Below are positions 1 through 7,859 of a DNA stretch of 64,000 nt, piece after piece. A program made the position numbers and the translations under genes. The DNA is taken from positions 3,162,001 through 3,226,000 of the forward strand of contig OZ257260.1 in NCBI GenBank assembly GCA_965279735.1. Reading direction: 5' to 3'. Each line of letters opens with the position of its first letter. The first letter of the stretch is position 1. Below the pieces are notes generated by a model that was given only the letters and a program-made list of their open reading frames with translations, did not search any database and was not told where the DNA came from. The stretch is from CAIUGU01 sp965279735. Lineage in GTDB: Bacteria > Pseudomonadota > Gammaproteobacteria > Steroidobacterales > Steroidobacteraceae.

Positions 1-465
1 GGACTGGTCGATGCGAAAGCGCACATCTATGAGTTCGCGCGCGTGGCCGAGACGGGACTGCTCGAACTGCAGCTTGGTGCTGGCGAGGCGGTTCAACTGC
101 TCCGAGATCTGGGCTTCCCGGGCGATGACTTCGAGCTGCAGATTGGTGTTGTTGAGCCGGACCAGCGCCTGACCCACGGTGACGATGGTGCCCTCTTCCA
201 CCAGGACTTCCGCGATCTGGCCTCCGTCGATCGCGTCCAGGAACACGGTGTCGCGGGGCTCAACCCGACCGGTCACGGGAATGAAGTCGTTGAAGATGTC
301 GGCACGCACCGTGGAAATGGCCAGACGCTCGGCGTCGATGGTCAGGGTCCTGGCAATCCCGTATCTAATGTATGCATAGGCTGAGAGGGCTGTGAGGATC
401 AGGCCCACTCCGGCAATCACCAATTGGCGGCGCGTGAACCGGGGCCGGGCGACCCGCTTGTCCAT
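1..465 (-). CDS. HlyD-family efflux periplasmic adaptor, N-terminal part (cut by window edge)
   Basis: The visible N-terminal part has a basic cytoplasmic start (MDKRVARPRFTRRQ), one hydrophobic anchor (VIAGVGLILTALSAYAYI), then a periplasmic stretch with the biotinyl-lipoyl-like hairpin of membrane fusion proteins (GRVEPRDTVFLDAIDGGQIAEVLVEEGTIV is split here by its barrel turns) leading into a coiled coil. Such adaptors link an inner-membrane exporter, here probably an ABC transporter encoded off the left edge, to an outer-membrane channel. The ATG at 465 fits the usual family start. An in-frame ATG at 573 would add 36 residues with no stop and cannot be excluded. The gene is divergent from a GntR regulator and the operator lies between them, so it is probably the regulator's target. 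The C-terminus and exporter are outside the window. Confidence 0.8.
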   Translation of the reverse strand, partial: MDKRVARPRFTRRQLVIAGVGLILTALSAYAYIRYGIARTLTIDAERLAISTVRADIFNDFIPVTGRVEPRDTVFLDAIDGGQIAEVLVEEGTIVTVGQALVRLNNTNLQLEVIAREAQISEQLNRLASTKLQFEQSRLGHARELIDVRFRIDQS

Positions 466-582
466 GGCCGAGGCGGGCAATTCCTGCCCTGCGTCGGTTA
501 CAGCCTGGTCAATGGGAGTTCCGGCGCTTTCCCTGCGCCATTCCGCCACTGCCCGGAGCCGCGATGCTTGCATTGGTGTGTT

Positions 583-613
583 ATGTACGTAATACAGTAC
601 GTAAGTAATACAT
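583..613. promoter_or_regulatory. Repeat-rich operator between the HlyD adaptor and gntR genes
   Basis: The AT-rich intergenic sequence holds two direct copies of GTAATACA (589-596 and 605-612), 16 bp apart, interleaved with two self-complementary TACGTA blocks (586-591 and 598-603). GntR regulators of the YtrA subfamily bind short symmetric sites next to their own gene, and the gene immediately right is such a regulator. The assignment as its operator is inference from position and symmetry. Confidence 0.55.
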
Positions 614-650
614 CGACGGATGCGACCAAGTCAAGCTATCTTATGCACCG

Positions 651-1019
651 ATGAAGAAAGCGACCCAACCACAGTGGACCGAAGACCAGCCGATCTACCG
701 GCAGCTGATGGATCAGTTGATCGCCCGGATCATCGATCGCACCTACCCGGAAGGCGAGATGCTGCCTTCAGTGCGTCAACTCGCTGGCGACTACCAGATC
801 AATCCGCTGACCGTCGCGAAGGCCTACAAGGAACTCGCGCGCGAAGGCCTGACTGAAAAACTTCGCGGCGAAGGGTTGGTCCTGGTGCGCGGAGTCCGCG
901 AAGCCCTCGTGAAGCGCGAGCGGAACCGCTTCCTGAAGGAAGAATGGCCCCCGCTCCGGGCGCGCCTCAAGCGCCTCGGCATTGACCTCAAAACGTTGTC
1001 TGACACTGAAGGCGATTGA
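651..1019 (+). CDS. GntR-family transcriptional regulator, YtrA-like
   Basis: This 122-residue protein is one GntR winged helix (about residues 12-80, with the signature LPSVRQLAGDYQINPLTVAKAYKELAREGL) and a short helical C-terminus (about 85-118). It lacks the large effector-binding domain of FadR or HutC types. That size is typical of the YtrA subfamily, which represses ABC-type export operons and its own gene. It lies divergent to an HlyD adaptor gene. There is no good Shine-Dalgarno before the ATG, and a TATCTT box 7 bp upstream hints at a leaderless transcript; that point is speculative. Confidence 0.85.
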   Translation: MKKATQPQWTEDQPIYRQLMDQLIARIIDRTYPEGEMLPSVRQLAGDYQINPLTVAKAYKELAREGLTEKLRGEGLVLVRGVREALVKRERNRFLKEEWPPLRARLKRLGIDLKTLSDTEGD

Positions 1020-1028
1020 AGCTGGCGT

Positions 1029-1847
1029 ATGAGAGAACTGAAATCCATGTATCGATACGGCCTGCTCTCGATCATCGCGCTTGCGCTTGTGAGTGCCGCA
1101 TCGCCGGCCGCGGAAACGGACGCTGCAAAACCCACGCTCGCAAAAGGTATCTCTGTGGGCGCGTGTCTGGATGCAATCAACCGCAACGCGATCCCCGACG
1201 CACAACGCTGTCCCGGATTTGTTGTCGAATCGCTGAAATCAGCATCGCAGACCTGCCGTGAAGCGAGTGGCACGCTGGTCGCGGCAGAGGAACCGGCCAT
1301 CTGGGAGCTGGACGTCAATGGCGATGGCCAGCAGGAGATGACGTTCGCGCTGCAAGGAAACGTCACCTGCGAAAATGCGTTCAGTGTTTTCTCATGCGGG
1401 AGCCTTGGTTGCCCGACGCCGCTGTATCAGCAGCAGAACGGGGAGTGGCGTGAGATTGGCGGGCTCGATGTACCAACGATGGAGTTGGTCAGCGTTGTCA
1501 GCCCACCGCCCGGGCAATACGGCACGCTTCGGGCGGGCTGCTCATCAACCGACTGTGCGGAAACGTGGTACTACCTCTGGAATGGCAGCGCGTACGAGAA
1601 GAGCTATGTCGAGGTGCGCGGGCATCGCGTTGAGTTCGCCAATTCCATTCACGGGCTTTATACGCTGGTGACGATCACGCGGCTGCGCGCGATCCCTGAC
1701 GGCAGTGCGGATTTTGTCGCGCGCTATCCCGGCGATACGGAAGTGGCGATCGTCGGAACATCGGAGAAGGGTGACTACTACTACGTGTCCCCGTGTAATG
1801 CCTGCGAGAGCGGATTCGTCGAGAAATCCGCAGTGCGCCCACGATAG
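1029..1847 (+). CDS. Secreted hypothetical protein with C-terminal SH3-like domain
   Basis: No confident family for the whole protein. It starts with a Sec signal peptide (YGLLSIIALALVSAASPAAA-type, cleavage near residue 25). The middle has an acidic Asp-rich motif (LDVNGDGQQEMTFAL, similar to FG-GAP/EF-hand calcium loops) and pairs of cysteines (FSCGSLGCP, AGCSSTDC) that suggest periplasmic disulfides. The last 60 residues (RAIPDGSADFVARYPGD then VAIVGTSEKGDYYYV) look like a bacterial SH3 domain. The ATG at 1047 is an alternative start that would give a tighter signal peptide. It follows gntR by 9 bp and may be cotranscribed with it. Function unknown. Confidence 0.6.
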   Translation: MRELKSMYRYGLLSIIALALVSAASPAAETDAAKPTLAKGISVGACLDAINRNAIPDAQRCPGFVVESLKSASQTCREASGTLVAAEEPAIWELDVNGDGQQEMTFALQGNVTCENAFSVFSCGSLGCPTPLYQQQNGEWREIGGLDVPTMELVSVVSPPPGQYGTLRAGCSSTDCAETWYYLWNGSAYEKSYVEVRGHRVEFANSIHGLYTLVTITRLRAIPDGSADFVARYPGDTEVAIVGTSEKGDYYYVSPCNACESGFVEKSAVRPR

Positions 1848-1888
1848 GGATCGGGGTTCATCCAAACCCTCAAGCCGTTTTTGTGAGC

Positions 1889-1912
1889 AAAAGGCCGGAA
1901 AACAGGCCTTTT
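1889..1912 (+). terminator. Rho-independent terminator-like hairpin
   Basis: A perfect 8-bp stem, AAAAGGCC / GGCCTTTT, encloses an 8-nt loop 42 bp past the stop of the SH3-domain gene. The T-run is part of the 3' arm, with TCTG after it, and the A-run on the 5' arm would let it work in both directions. Confidence 0.6.
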
Positions 1913-2058
1913 CTGTAAAGCTTCCCGACAGCGCGGGAAAAACCTGCGTCAACCGCGTCCCAGATTCGCACTGACCACATCTGACGACATGGACAAATCA
2001 GTCCGAAAGGCTAGACTCGATCCCACTTGATTTTCAACGGGGACGGGACGAGACAAAA

Positions 2059-3063
2059 ATGCAGTACCGCCGCAGTGACTACGATGTCACGAATACGGTG
2101 CAGGTGAGTTCCCCGAATGCGGTGATGCGCGCGGTTCAGGAATTGTTCGCACAGACCTGGCCCGGCTTTTCCTTCGAGCGGCTCGACATGGCGTTCCGCG
2201 ATTTCGAACGTCTCTTCACCGGCCAGTTCCCCGGCTACTACGGCTGCGATACGGTCTATCACGATCTGCAGCATTCTCTCGATGGCACCTTGGCAGCAGC
2301 CCGCCTGATGGCTGGCTATGAGCGTTCGCATCCTGCCGAAGAAAAGCTCGGACCGGAGCGCGCGATTCTCGGTGTCGTCACTGCGTTGTTCCACGACGCG
2401 GGCTACATCCGGCAGACCGATGACACCACGCATCGCAACGGCGCCGAGTTCACGATGAGTCACGTCAGCCGCAGCGCCCAGTTTCTGGCTCGCTACCTTT
2501 CGACGGTGGGCATGGCGGAATGGGTGCCGGTGGCCACGCAGATCGTGCACTTCACCGGCTACGAGGTGCAGTTCGACCAGATCCGCCTCGATGATCCGCT
2601 CGATCGCAAACTGGGTCACCTGGTTGGCACCGGCGATCTCATCGCGCAGATGTCGGATCGCTGTTACCTGGAGAAATGTCGTGACCGGTTGTATCCGGAA
2701 TTCGTTCTAGGCGGCATCGCACTGTCGACGGATGAAGCGGGCAATACGAACGTCCGTTACAGCTCAGGCCTCGACCTGTTACGCACGACGCCTGAATTCT
2801 TCGAGGACTGCATGAAAACCCGCCTGGACGGTGAATTCAGCGGCCTCTATCACTCGCTCGAAGCGCTCTACAACGGACGCAATCCTTACATGGATGCGAT
2901 TCGCGGCAGCATCACGTATCTGGAGAAGATTTTACGCACGGAACACTGGCCCATGCTGCGCCGTGATCCGCCATGCTTCACGTGGGAAAAGAACCCGGTC
3001 CAGAACATCCGCACGCTGGCGCTTGGTCATCTCAAGGAAGTCTGGGTGAAGGACCGCAAGTAG
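2059..3063 (+). CDS. HD-domain phosphohydrolase (cyclic-nucleotide phosphodiesterase-like)
   Basis: A soluble 334-residue protein of the HD superfamily of metal-dependent phosphohydrolases. Visible metal-ligand candidates are His68 and His72 in YHDLQHS (67-73), the His-Asp pair in LFHDAGY (110-116), then His125 and His135, with an Asp in the GTGDLIAQM helix. The YHDLQH...HDAGY spacing resembles the signature of class I cyclic nucleotide phosphodiesterases more than the HD-GYP type, so a nucleotide or second-messenger phosphodiesterase is plausible, but the substrate is not readable. No sensory or membrane domain is seen. It is preceded by a terminator-like hairpin and followed 23 bp later by a membrane protein gene on the same strand. 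Confidence 0.75.
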   Translation: MQYRRSDYDVTNTVQVSSPNAVMRAVQELFAQTWPGFSFERLDMAFRDFERLFTGQFPGYYGCDTVYHDLQHSLDGTLAAARLMAGYERSHPAEEKLGPERAILGVVTALFHDAGYIRQTDDTTHRNGAEFTMSHVSRSAQFLARYLSTVGMAEWVPVATQIVHFTGYEVQFDQIRLDDPLDRKLGHLVGTGDLIAQMSDRCYLEKCRDRLYPEFVLGGIALSTDEAGNTNVRYSSGLDLLRTTPEFFEDCMKTRLDGEFSGLYHSLEALYNGRNPYMDAIRGSITYLEKILRTEHWPMLRRDPPCFTWEKNPVQNIRTLALGHLKEVWVKDRK

Positions 3064-3086
3064 TTTCGCCCTGCTAGCATTGGGCC

Positions 3087-4346
3087 ATGGACGCGCCCGA
3101 CCTCAACATCATCGGTTTCGCCGCTGCCCTCGGGCTTGGCCTCCTTATCGGCGGCGAGCGCGAACGCAACAAAGGTCAGGGCGCAGACCGGCAGATAGCC
3201 GGTATCCGTACTTTCACGCTTACAGCGCTGGCCGGAGCCGTCGCGCTCACTCTTGGTGAGCTGGCCCTGGTGGGCATGGGGCTGACTGTAGGCCTGCTGA
3301 CTGTTGTCGGGTATCAGCGCACCCACAAGCACGATCCGGGGCTCACGACCGAGATCGCCCTGCTCACCACATTCCTGCTCGGGGCCTGGGCTATTCGCCA
3401 ACCCGGCATGGCAGCCGGTGTCGCCGTCGTCATCGCCATCATTCTTGCTGCCCGCACTCGCATGCACGAGTTCGTCCGCAATGTGCTTACCGATCAGGAA
3501 CTGCATGATGGACTGCTGCTCGCTGCCGCAGCGCTCGTCATTCTGCCACTGGTGCCGGATCGTGTTGTCGATCCCTGGGGCGTCATCAATCCGCGCAAGC
3601 TCTGGACGCTCGCAGTGCTGGTCATGTCGATCAACGCCGCAGGCTATGTGGCACATCGGACGCTTGGATCGCGGCTGGGTCTGGCGATTGCGGGACTGTT
3701 CTCGGGTTTTGTATCGAGTACGGCAACGATCGGCGCCATGGGAACCATGGCCAAGTCCCAACCCAACTTGCGCAGTGGTGCAGTGGCAGCAGCGGCACTG
3801 TCCTCCGTCGCGACCGTACTCAAGCTCTTCGTCGTTGTAGGCCTGACCAGCATGACGGTGCTCCGTGAACTGCTGGTGCCTTTCACGGTGTCCGGTATCG
3901 CTGCCCTCGTCTATGGCGCGCTGTTCACGCTGAAGAATGTGCGCGAGAAAAGCTCGCAGGAGGAAATTGCCGGGCGCCCTTTCGACCCGAAGGATGCGTT
4001 GATCTTCGTAGGCGTCGTGGGAGTGACGCTGCTCGTGTCGGCACTGCTGACCCAATGGCTGGGTTCAAACGGACTGCTGCTGGCCTCGGCCTTTGCCGGA
4101 TTCGCTGATGCCCACGCGCCTGCCGTTTCGGCCGCTTCTGTTGAAGTGAGCGGCAATGTCAGCATGCAGCTCGCGGTCATCGCGGTACTGGCTGCGTTTA
4201 CCACCAATACGCTGAGCAAGATCATTGTGGCCTTCAGCCTGGGTGACCGGAAATACGCATTCGAGATTCTGCCGGGCCTGCTGCTGATGATCGCAGGCGC
4301 TTGGGCCGGGCTGTATGCAGAAGAACTGCTGGCAATGATTCGCTAG
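3087..4346 (+). CDS. MgtC/SapB-type membrane protein with DUF4010 domain
   Basis: A polytopic inner-membrane protein of 419 residues. The first 130 residues match the MgtC/SapB type (LGLGLLIGGERERNKG, then AGIRTFTLTALAGAVAL), and the rest is a DUF4010 region with roughly eight more hydrophobic segments (SGFVSSTATIGAMGTMAKS is a typical family stretch). MgtC relatives affect magnesium or phosphate homeostasis and inhibit the F-ATPase in pathogens; the role of DUF4010 fusions is not established. It shares four bases at its 3' end with the convergent Nudix gene. Confidence 0.8.
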   Translation: MDAPDLNIIGFAAALGLGLLIGGERERNKGQGADRQIAGIRTFTLTALAGAVALTLGELALVGMGLTVGLLTVVGYQRTHKHDPGLTTEIALLTTFLLGAWAIRQPGMAAGVAVVIAIILAARTRMHEFVRNVLTDQELHDGLLLAAAALVILPLVPDRVVDPWGVINPRKLWTLAVLVMSINAAGYVAHRTLGSRLGLAIAGLFSGFVSSTATIGAMGTMAKSQPNLRSGAVAAAALSSVATVLKLFVVVGLTSMTVLRELLVPFTVSGIAALVYGALFTLKNVREKSSQEEIAGRPFDPKDALIFVGVVGVTLLVSALLTQWLGSNGLLLASAFAGFADAHAPAVSAASVEVSGNVSMQLAVIAVLAAFTTNTLSKIIVAFSLGDRKYAFEILPGLLLMIAGAWAGLYAEELLAMIR

Positions 4347-4981
4347 TCAAATTCAGTCGGCAGCGTTCGGTCGAGATGATGGGTGTGCATCCTGAGAATC
4401 TGCGCCGGCACCGTTCGCGGCAACGATAGCTCCGGCAACGCGTCAAGCGGGAAAAAATCGACGCCGCTCGTTTCGATGCTCAGGCGCGGTTCGCCGCCCG
4501 TGATCTCGCAGATGAAGACGAGCTTCCACGTGTGGAACAACGATGGGGGGTGGGCGTGCTGGAGCTTGTCATAGACTGCGGCCAGCTTGACGGCTCTCGC
4601 CGCGTAGCCCGACTCCTGCACGATCTCCTTTTCGATTGCCTGCCGCGGACCTTCATTCACGTCTGCCCAGCCGCCGGGCAAGGTCCACTTGCCGTCGATC
4701 GTCTCGCGTACCAGCAGCACGCAGTCCCGCCCGTCCTGTTTGCGAAAGATGGCGCCGCGAACTTCGATCTTGGGCGTGACATACCCTTTGTCTTTCCGCC
4801 ATAGCTCGAGGATCGCTTCAGGACTGACGTCCGCTGATGATTCGGCAGCGAGCATCGAGGCCGCCAGCCGCGCGACTTCCTCGTATCGTTCCCGGTCGTA
4901 GGGATCCTTGGAGAAATGCAGGCCGCTCTGGGCGAGGGCGACGAGCTTGCGGGCGTTGTCGAGCGGGGAAGTCATGACCAT
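4343..4981 (-). CDS. Nudix hydrolase with N-terminal helical domain
   Basis: A 212-residue protein: a helical N-terminal domain (about 1-65, the NUDIX_N type seen in ADP-ribose or NDP-sugar hydrolases) and a Nudix fold. The Nudix box reads GGWADVNEGPRQAIEKEIVQESGY, which gives the GX5EX7(R/K)EX2QEXG pattern, with Lys instead of the usual Arg before the first catalytic Glu and EIVQES in place of REUXEE. Likely activity is hydrolysis of a nucleoside diphosphate linked to another moiety. Two in-frame ATG codons (4981 and 4975) are possible. Convergent with the DUF4010 gene, divergent from argR. Confidence 0.8.
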   Translation of the reverse strand: MVMTSPLDNARKLVALAQSGLHFSKDPYDRERYEEVARLAASMLAAESSADVSPEAILELWRKDKGYVTPKIEVRGAIFRKQDGRDCVLLVRETIDGKWTLPGGWADVNEGPRQAIEKEIVQESGYAARAVKLAAVYDKLQHAHPPSLFHTWKLVFICEITGGEPRLSIETSGVDFFPLDALPELSLPRTVPAQILRMHTHHLDRTLPTEFD

Positions 4982-5013
4982 AGGCTACAGCCTGCAGGGA
5001 GCAAAAATCATGC

Positions 5014-5061
5014 TTGACGGTCTCTGCATATTTATGCAGAATCCGCGCAACTTTATGCACC
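5014..5061 (+). promoter_or_regulatory. argR operon promoter with two ARG boxes
   Basis: A TTGACG -35 element (5014-5019) is followed after 17 bp by CAGAAT (5037-5042) as the -10. Overlapping it is an 18-bp palindrome TCTGCATATTTATGCAGA (5023-5040), then 3 bp, then a weaker 18-bp copy (5044-5061, ending TTTATGCACC). Two 18-bp boxes separated by 3 bp, 21 bp centre to centre, is the classical ArgR operator layout. ArgR bound here would block RNA polymerase, giving arginine-dependent autorepression of argR and the operon behind it. Confidence 0.85.
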
Positions 5062-5082
5062 CTGCCCTTTTAACCCCAAGAG

Positions 5083-5538
5083 ATGACCACCGAAGTTCAC
5101 CACCCTGTCTCGCGCCGCGCGGCCATTCTCCGGATTCTCCGGGAGTCGCCCGTGCACAAGCAGGAAGAACTGGTAAAAGTCCTGAAGAAACAAGGGTTTG
5201 ACGCCACACAGTCCAGCGTCAGCCGGGACCTCCGGGAGCTCGGCGTGGCCAAAGCCGGCGACCGTTACATAGTTCCGTCCCAGGAGGACCTGAGCCCCGC
5301 GGACCCCTTCGCAGCGGTTGCCAGGTTCGTGCTTGAAATGCGCACGGCGGGCCCGTCCCTGACCGTGCTCAAGACCATGACCGGCACGGCCCAGAGCGTC
5401 ACGGTCGCCATCGACAAAGCCCGCTGGCCCGAAGTGGTGGGCACCATTTCCGGCGATGACACCATCTTCATCGCCACTGAAGAAGTCCGTGATCAGCGCA
5501 AGCTGACCGACCGTCTTCGATCCCTTTTCAACGTCTAG
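5083..5538 (+). CDS. argR: Arginine repressor ArgR
   Basis: 151 residues, the usual ArgR length. The N-terminal winged helix (about 8-70) has the recognition stretch SSVSRDLRELGVAKAGDRY. The C-terminal oligomerisation and arginine-binding domain (about 80-150) contains the conserved GDDTIFIA motif, whose acidic residues contact L-arginine at the trimer interface. Its own promoter carries a pair of ARG boxes. It is the first gene of a run of eight same-strand genes with very short gaps or overlaps (5083-13284), so it likely represses the whole arginine operon. Confidence 0.95.
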   Translation: MTTEVHHPVSRRAAILRILRESPVHKQEELVKVLKKQGFDATQSSVSRDLRELGVAKAGDRYIVPSQEDLSPADPFAAVARFVLEMRTAGPSLTVLKTMTGTAQSVTVAIDKARWPEVVGTISGDDTIFIATEEVRDQRKLTDRLRSLFNV

Positions 5539-5547
5539 AGAGAATTC

Positions 5548-6774
5548 ATGAGCGATACGATTCCCGCGGGCTCCGAGCCCATCCTGCTGGCGTTTTCCGG
5601 TGGTCTCGACACGTCCTTCTGCGTGCCGTGGCTGAAGGAAACCTATGGCCGTCCCGTGATCACCGTGACCGTCGATACCGGCGGCATCAGTGCGGATGCT
5701 GCCAAAATCCTCGACCGCCGCGCCCACGAGCTGGGTGCGCAGGACCACATCCTGGTGTCCGCCTGCGACGGGTATTTCGAGCAGGTGCTGAAGTTCCTGG
5801 TGATGGGCAACATCCGCCGCGGCCAGTTGTACCCGCTTTGTGTCGGCGCCGAACGTGTGATGCAGGCGCAGACCATTGCCGAATGGGCACGCAAGCTTGG
5901 CACTCAGATCGTCGCGCACGGCTGCACGGCGGCTGGCAATGACCAGGTTCGCTTTGAGGTCGCCCTGCGCACGCTCGCGCCGGAATTGACGATCCTTGCG
6001 CCGGTACGTGACCGCGCCTTCAAGCGTCCGGAACAGCTCAAGTATCTGGAAGACCGCAAGCTGACCATTCCGCCCCATGGCGCCGCCTACTCTATTAATA
6101 GAGGTCTCTGGGGTGTGACGATCGGCGGCAAGGAAACCCTGACTTCCGACGGCAGCATTCCGGACGAAGCCTGGGTGCTATCGCGCGATGCGTTTTCGAA
6201 TCCGCAGCCGCCGGAGCGTCACACCATTGGTTTCGAGAAAGGTGTGCCCTCCAGCCTCGATGGCGAGAAGCTCAGCCCCGTTGCGCTGATCGAGAAGGTG
6301 GAAGCGATCGGCGGCCGCTTCGGCGTGGGCCGTGGGATTCATCTGGGCGACACCGTCATCGGCACGAAAGGCCGCGTGGCATTCGAGGCGCCTGCTGCCG
6401 AAGTGCTGCTCAATGCCCATCGCGAACTCGAGAAGCTGGTGCTCACGGGTCGCCAGACTCGCGTGAAGGATCTGGTAGCCGCGACGTACGGTGATCTCGT
6501 GCATGAAGGCCAGCACCTGGATCCGGTGTGCCGCGATATTGAAGCGTTGCTGCTGTCATCGCAGGCACGCGTCACTGGCGAAGTGAAAGTGTTGTATCGC
6601 CCGGGCGTCGCGTTCATCGAAGGCGTTACGTCGCCGTACTCGATCATGGCGGCGTCGAAGGGTGTATACGGCGAAGCGGCCGGCGAATGGACTGCCGCTG
6701 ATGCGTTGGGTTTTTCGAAGATGGTGGGGTTGCCCGGAATGTTCTGGGCACGTGCCGGCCGTGGGAAAAAGTAG
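5548..6774 (+). CDS. argG: Argininosuccinate synthase
   Basis: Condenses citrulline and aspartate with ATP to give argininosuccinate, the penultimate step to arginine. The 408-residue protein begins with the PP-loop ATP-pyrophosphatase motif AFSGGLDTS (15-23), and the rest matches the ArgG fold, including YSINRGLWGVTIGGKE and SPYSIMAASKGVYGE. It starts 10 bp after argR and ends 2 bp before the next gene, which indicates cotranscription. If the pathway runs through acylated citrulline, its substrate must come from a deacylase not encoded in this window. Confidence 0.95.
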   Translation: MSDTIPAGSEPILLAFSGGLDTSFCVPWLKETYGRPVITVTVDTGGISADAAKILDRRAHELGAQDHILVSACDGYFEQVLKFLVMGNIRRGQLYPLCVGAERVMQAQTIAEWARKLGTQIVAHGCTAAGNDQVRFEVALRTLAPELTILAPVRDRAFKRPEQLKYLEDRKLTIPPHGAAYSINRGLWGVTIGGKETLTSDGSIPDEAWVLSRDAFSNPQPPERHTIGFEKGVPSSLDGEKLSPVALIEKVEAIGGRFGVGRGIHLGDTVIGTKGRVAFEAPAAEVLLNAHRELEKLVLTGRQTRVKDLVAATYGDLVHEGQHLDPVCRDIEALLLSSQARVTGEVKVLYRPGVAFIEGVTSPYSIMAASKGVYGEAAGEWTAADALGFSKMVGLPGMFWARAGRGKK

Positions 6775-6776
6775 TC

Positions 6777-7859
6777 ATGAAAACCGTAGTTGTCGACAAG
6801 ATCGCGTCCATCACGCAGGCCCTGAGCCTGGGTCATGAGCTGCGCATTGAAACCACGGATATGCCCTGCGAAGAAGGCGTCGTGCTCGTGGTCGAGATCC
6901 TCACCAGCAAGTCGACTTACAACACGCTTGAACTGACCAGCGGTCGCATGGCGAAGGTTTCGCGCGGCGACATCATCGTCGGTGCACTCGGTCATCGTCA
7001 GGCGCTGTTCGGGTACTCGGGCCATCTGCCGACTTCCGTCAAGGAAGGCGACATCATCCAGGTGCTGAATATCGGCGGCGTGCTCGGCATCGTCGATTCC
7101 GCCAACCCGGACAAGGGCAAGCCGTTCGATTGTCGCGTGCTCGGCGTCGTCCTGCAGTTTCCGTATCTCGGCGAACGGATCGGCGTGCCGGCCAAAGTGG
7201 GCTATCGCCAGCTCGACTACAACATCGCCGTCGATACAAAGAAAATTCCCGTGGTCGCTCTCGCCGGCACCTGCATGGAAGCCGGCAAGACGGCGGCAGC
7301 GTGCGCGATCGTCAGTCGCATGCGTCACCGCGGACTGAACATCCATGCCTTCAAGGCCACAGGCGTGTCATTGCGCCGTGACATTCTCGCCATGGAAGAT
7401 GCCGGAGCGACGAAGAGCATGATCTTCACCGATCTCGGTGTGGTCACGACAACGGCCAAGACCGGTCCCGCCATCACGCGCGCGTTGCTTACAGAAATGG
7501 CCCTGGGCGAGCCCGATGCAATCGTGTTTGAACTGGGTGATGGCATTCTCGGTGCCTACGGCGTCGAAGCCATCCTGTCATCGCCCGACATTAAGGCTGC
7601 GCTGACTTCAGTGGTACTGTCCGCGAACGATCCCGTTGCAGCCTGGGGCGGCGTGAAGTTGCTGCGTGAACGGTTTGGCATCGAGCCCAGTGTGGTTACC
7701 GGCCCGGCCACCGACAACGACGTCGGCGTCAAGATCATCCGCGAGCAGATGGGCGTGCTGGCCTTCAATGCGATCACGAATGGCGCTGCTCTCGGCGACG
7801 CGGTCATTGCCAGCCTTGGGCTCTCGCCTGCCCAGCTCGCGAAGGCAGTGTCGGAATGA
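6777..7859 (+). CDS. Uncharacterised BioD/DUF1611-like P-loop protein inside the arginine operon
   Basis: A 360-residue protein not known to me in arginine synthesis. Residues 1-155 are a beta-rich domain with repeated GDIIxV turns (SRGDIIVGALGH, KEGDIIQVLNIGG). Residues 158-350 form a SIMIBI-class P-loop domain like dethiobiotin synthetase: Walker A GTCMEAGKT (164-172), a following AFKATGVSLRRDI, and FELGDGILGAYG (251-262) as a likely metal/switch region. It sits 2 bp after argG and overlaps argC by 4 bp (ATGA), so it is translationally coupled to pathway genes. An ATP-dependent role in handling the acylated intermediates or in sensing arginine or ATP is only inference. Confidence 0.75.
   Translation: MKTVVVDKIASITQALSLGHELRIETTDMPCEEGVVLVVEILTSKSTYNTLELTSGRMAKVSRGDIIVGALGHRQALFGYSGHLPTSVKEGDIIQVLNIGGVLGIVDSANPDKGKPFDCRVLGVVLQFPYLGERIGVPAKVGYRQLDYNIAVDTKKIPVVALAGTCMEAGKTAAACAIVSRMRHRGLNIHAFKATGVSLRRDILAMEDAGATKSMIFTDLGVVTTTAKTGPAITRALLTEMALGEPDAIVFELGDGILGAYGVEAILSSPDIKAALTSVVLSANDPVAAWGGVKLLRERFGIEPSVVTGPATDNDVGVKIIREQMGVLAFNAITNGAALGDAVIASLGLSPAQLAKAVSE

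Noticed and set aside
3027..4055. 342-codon minus-strand open frame opposite the DUF4010 gene
   Set aside because: His/Gln/Arg-rich antisense translation of a membrane protein; no start signal or motif.
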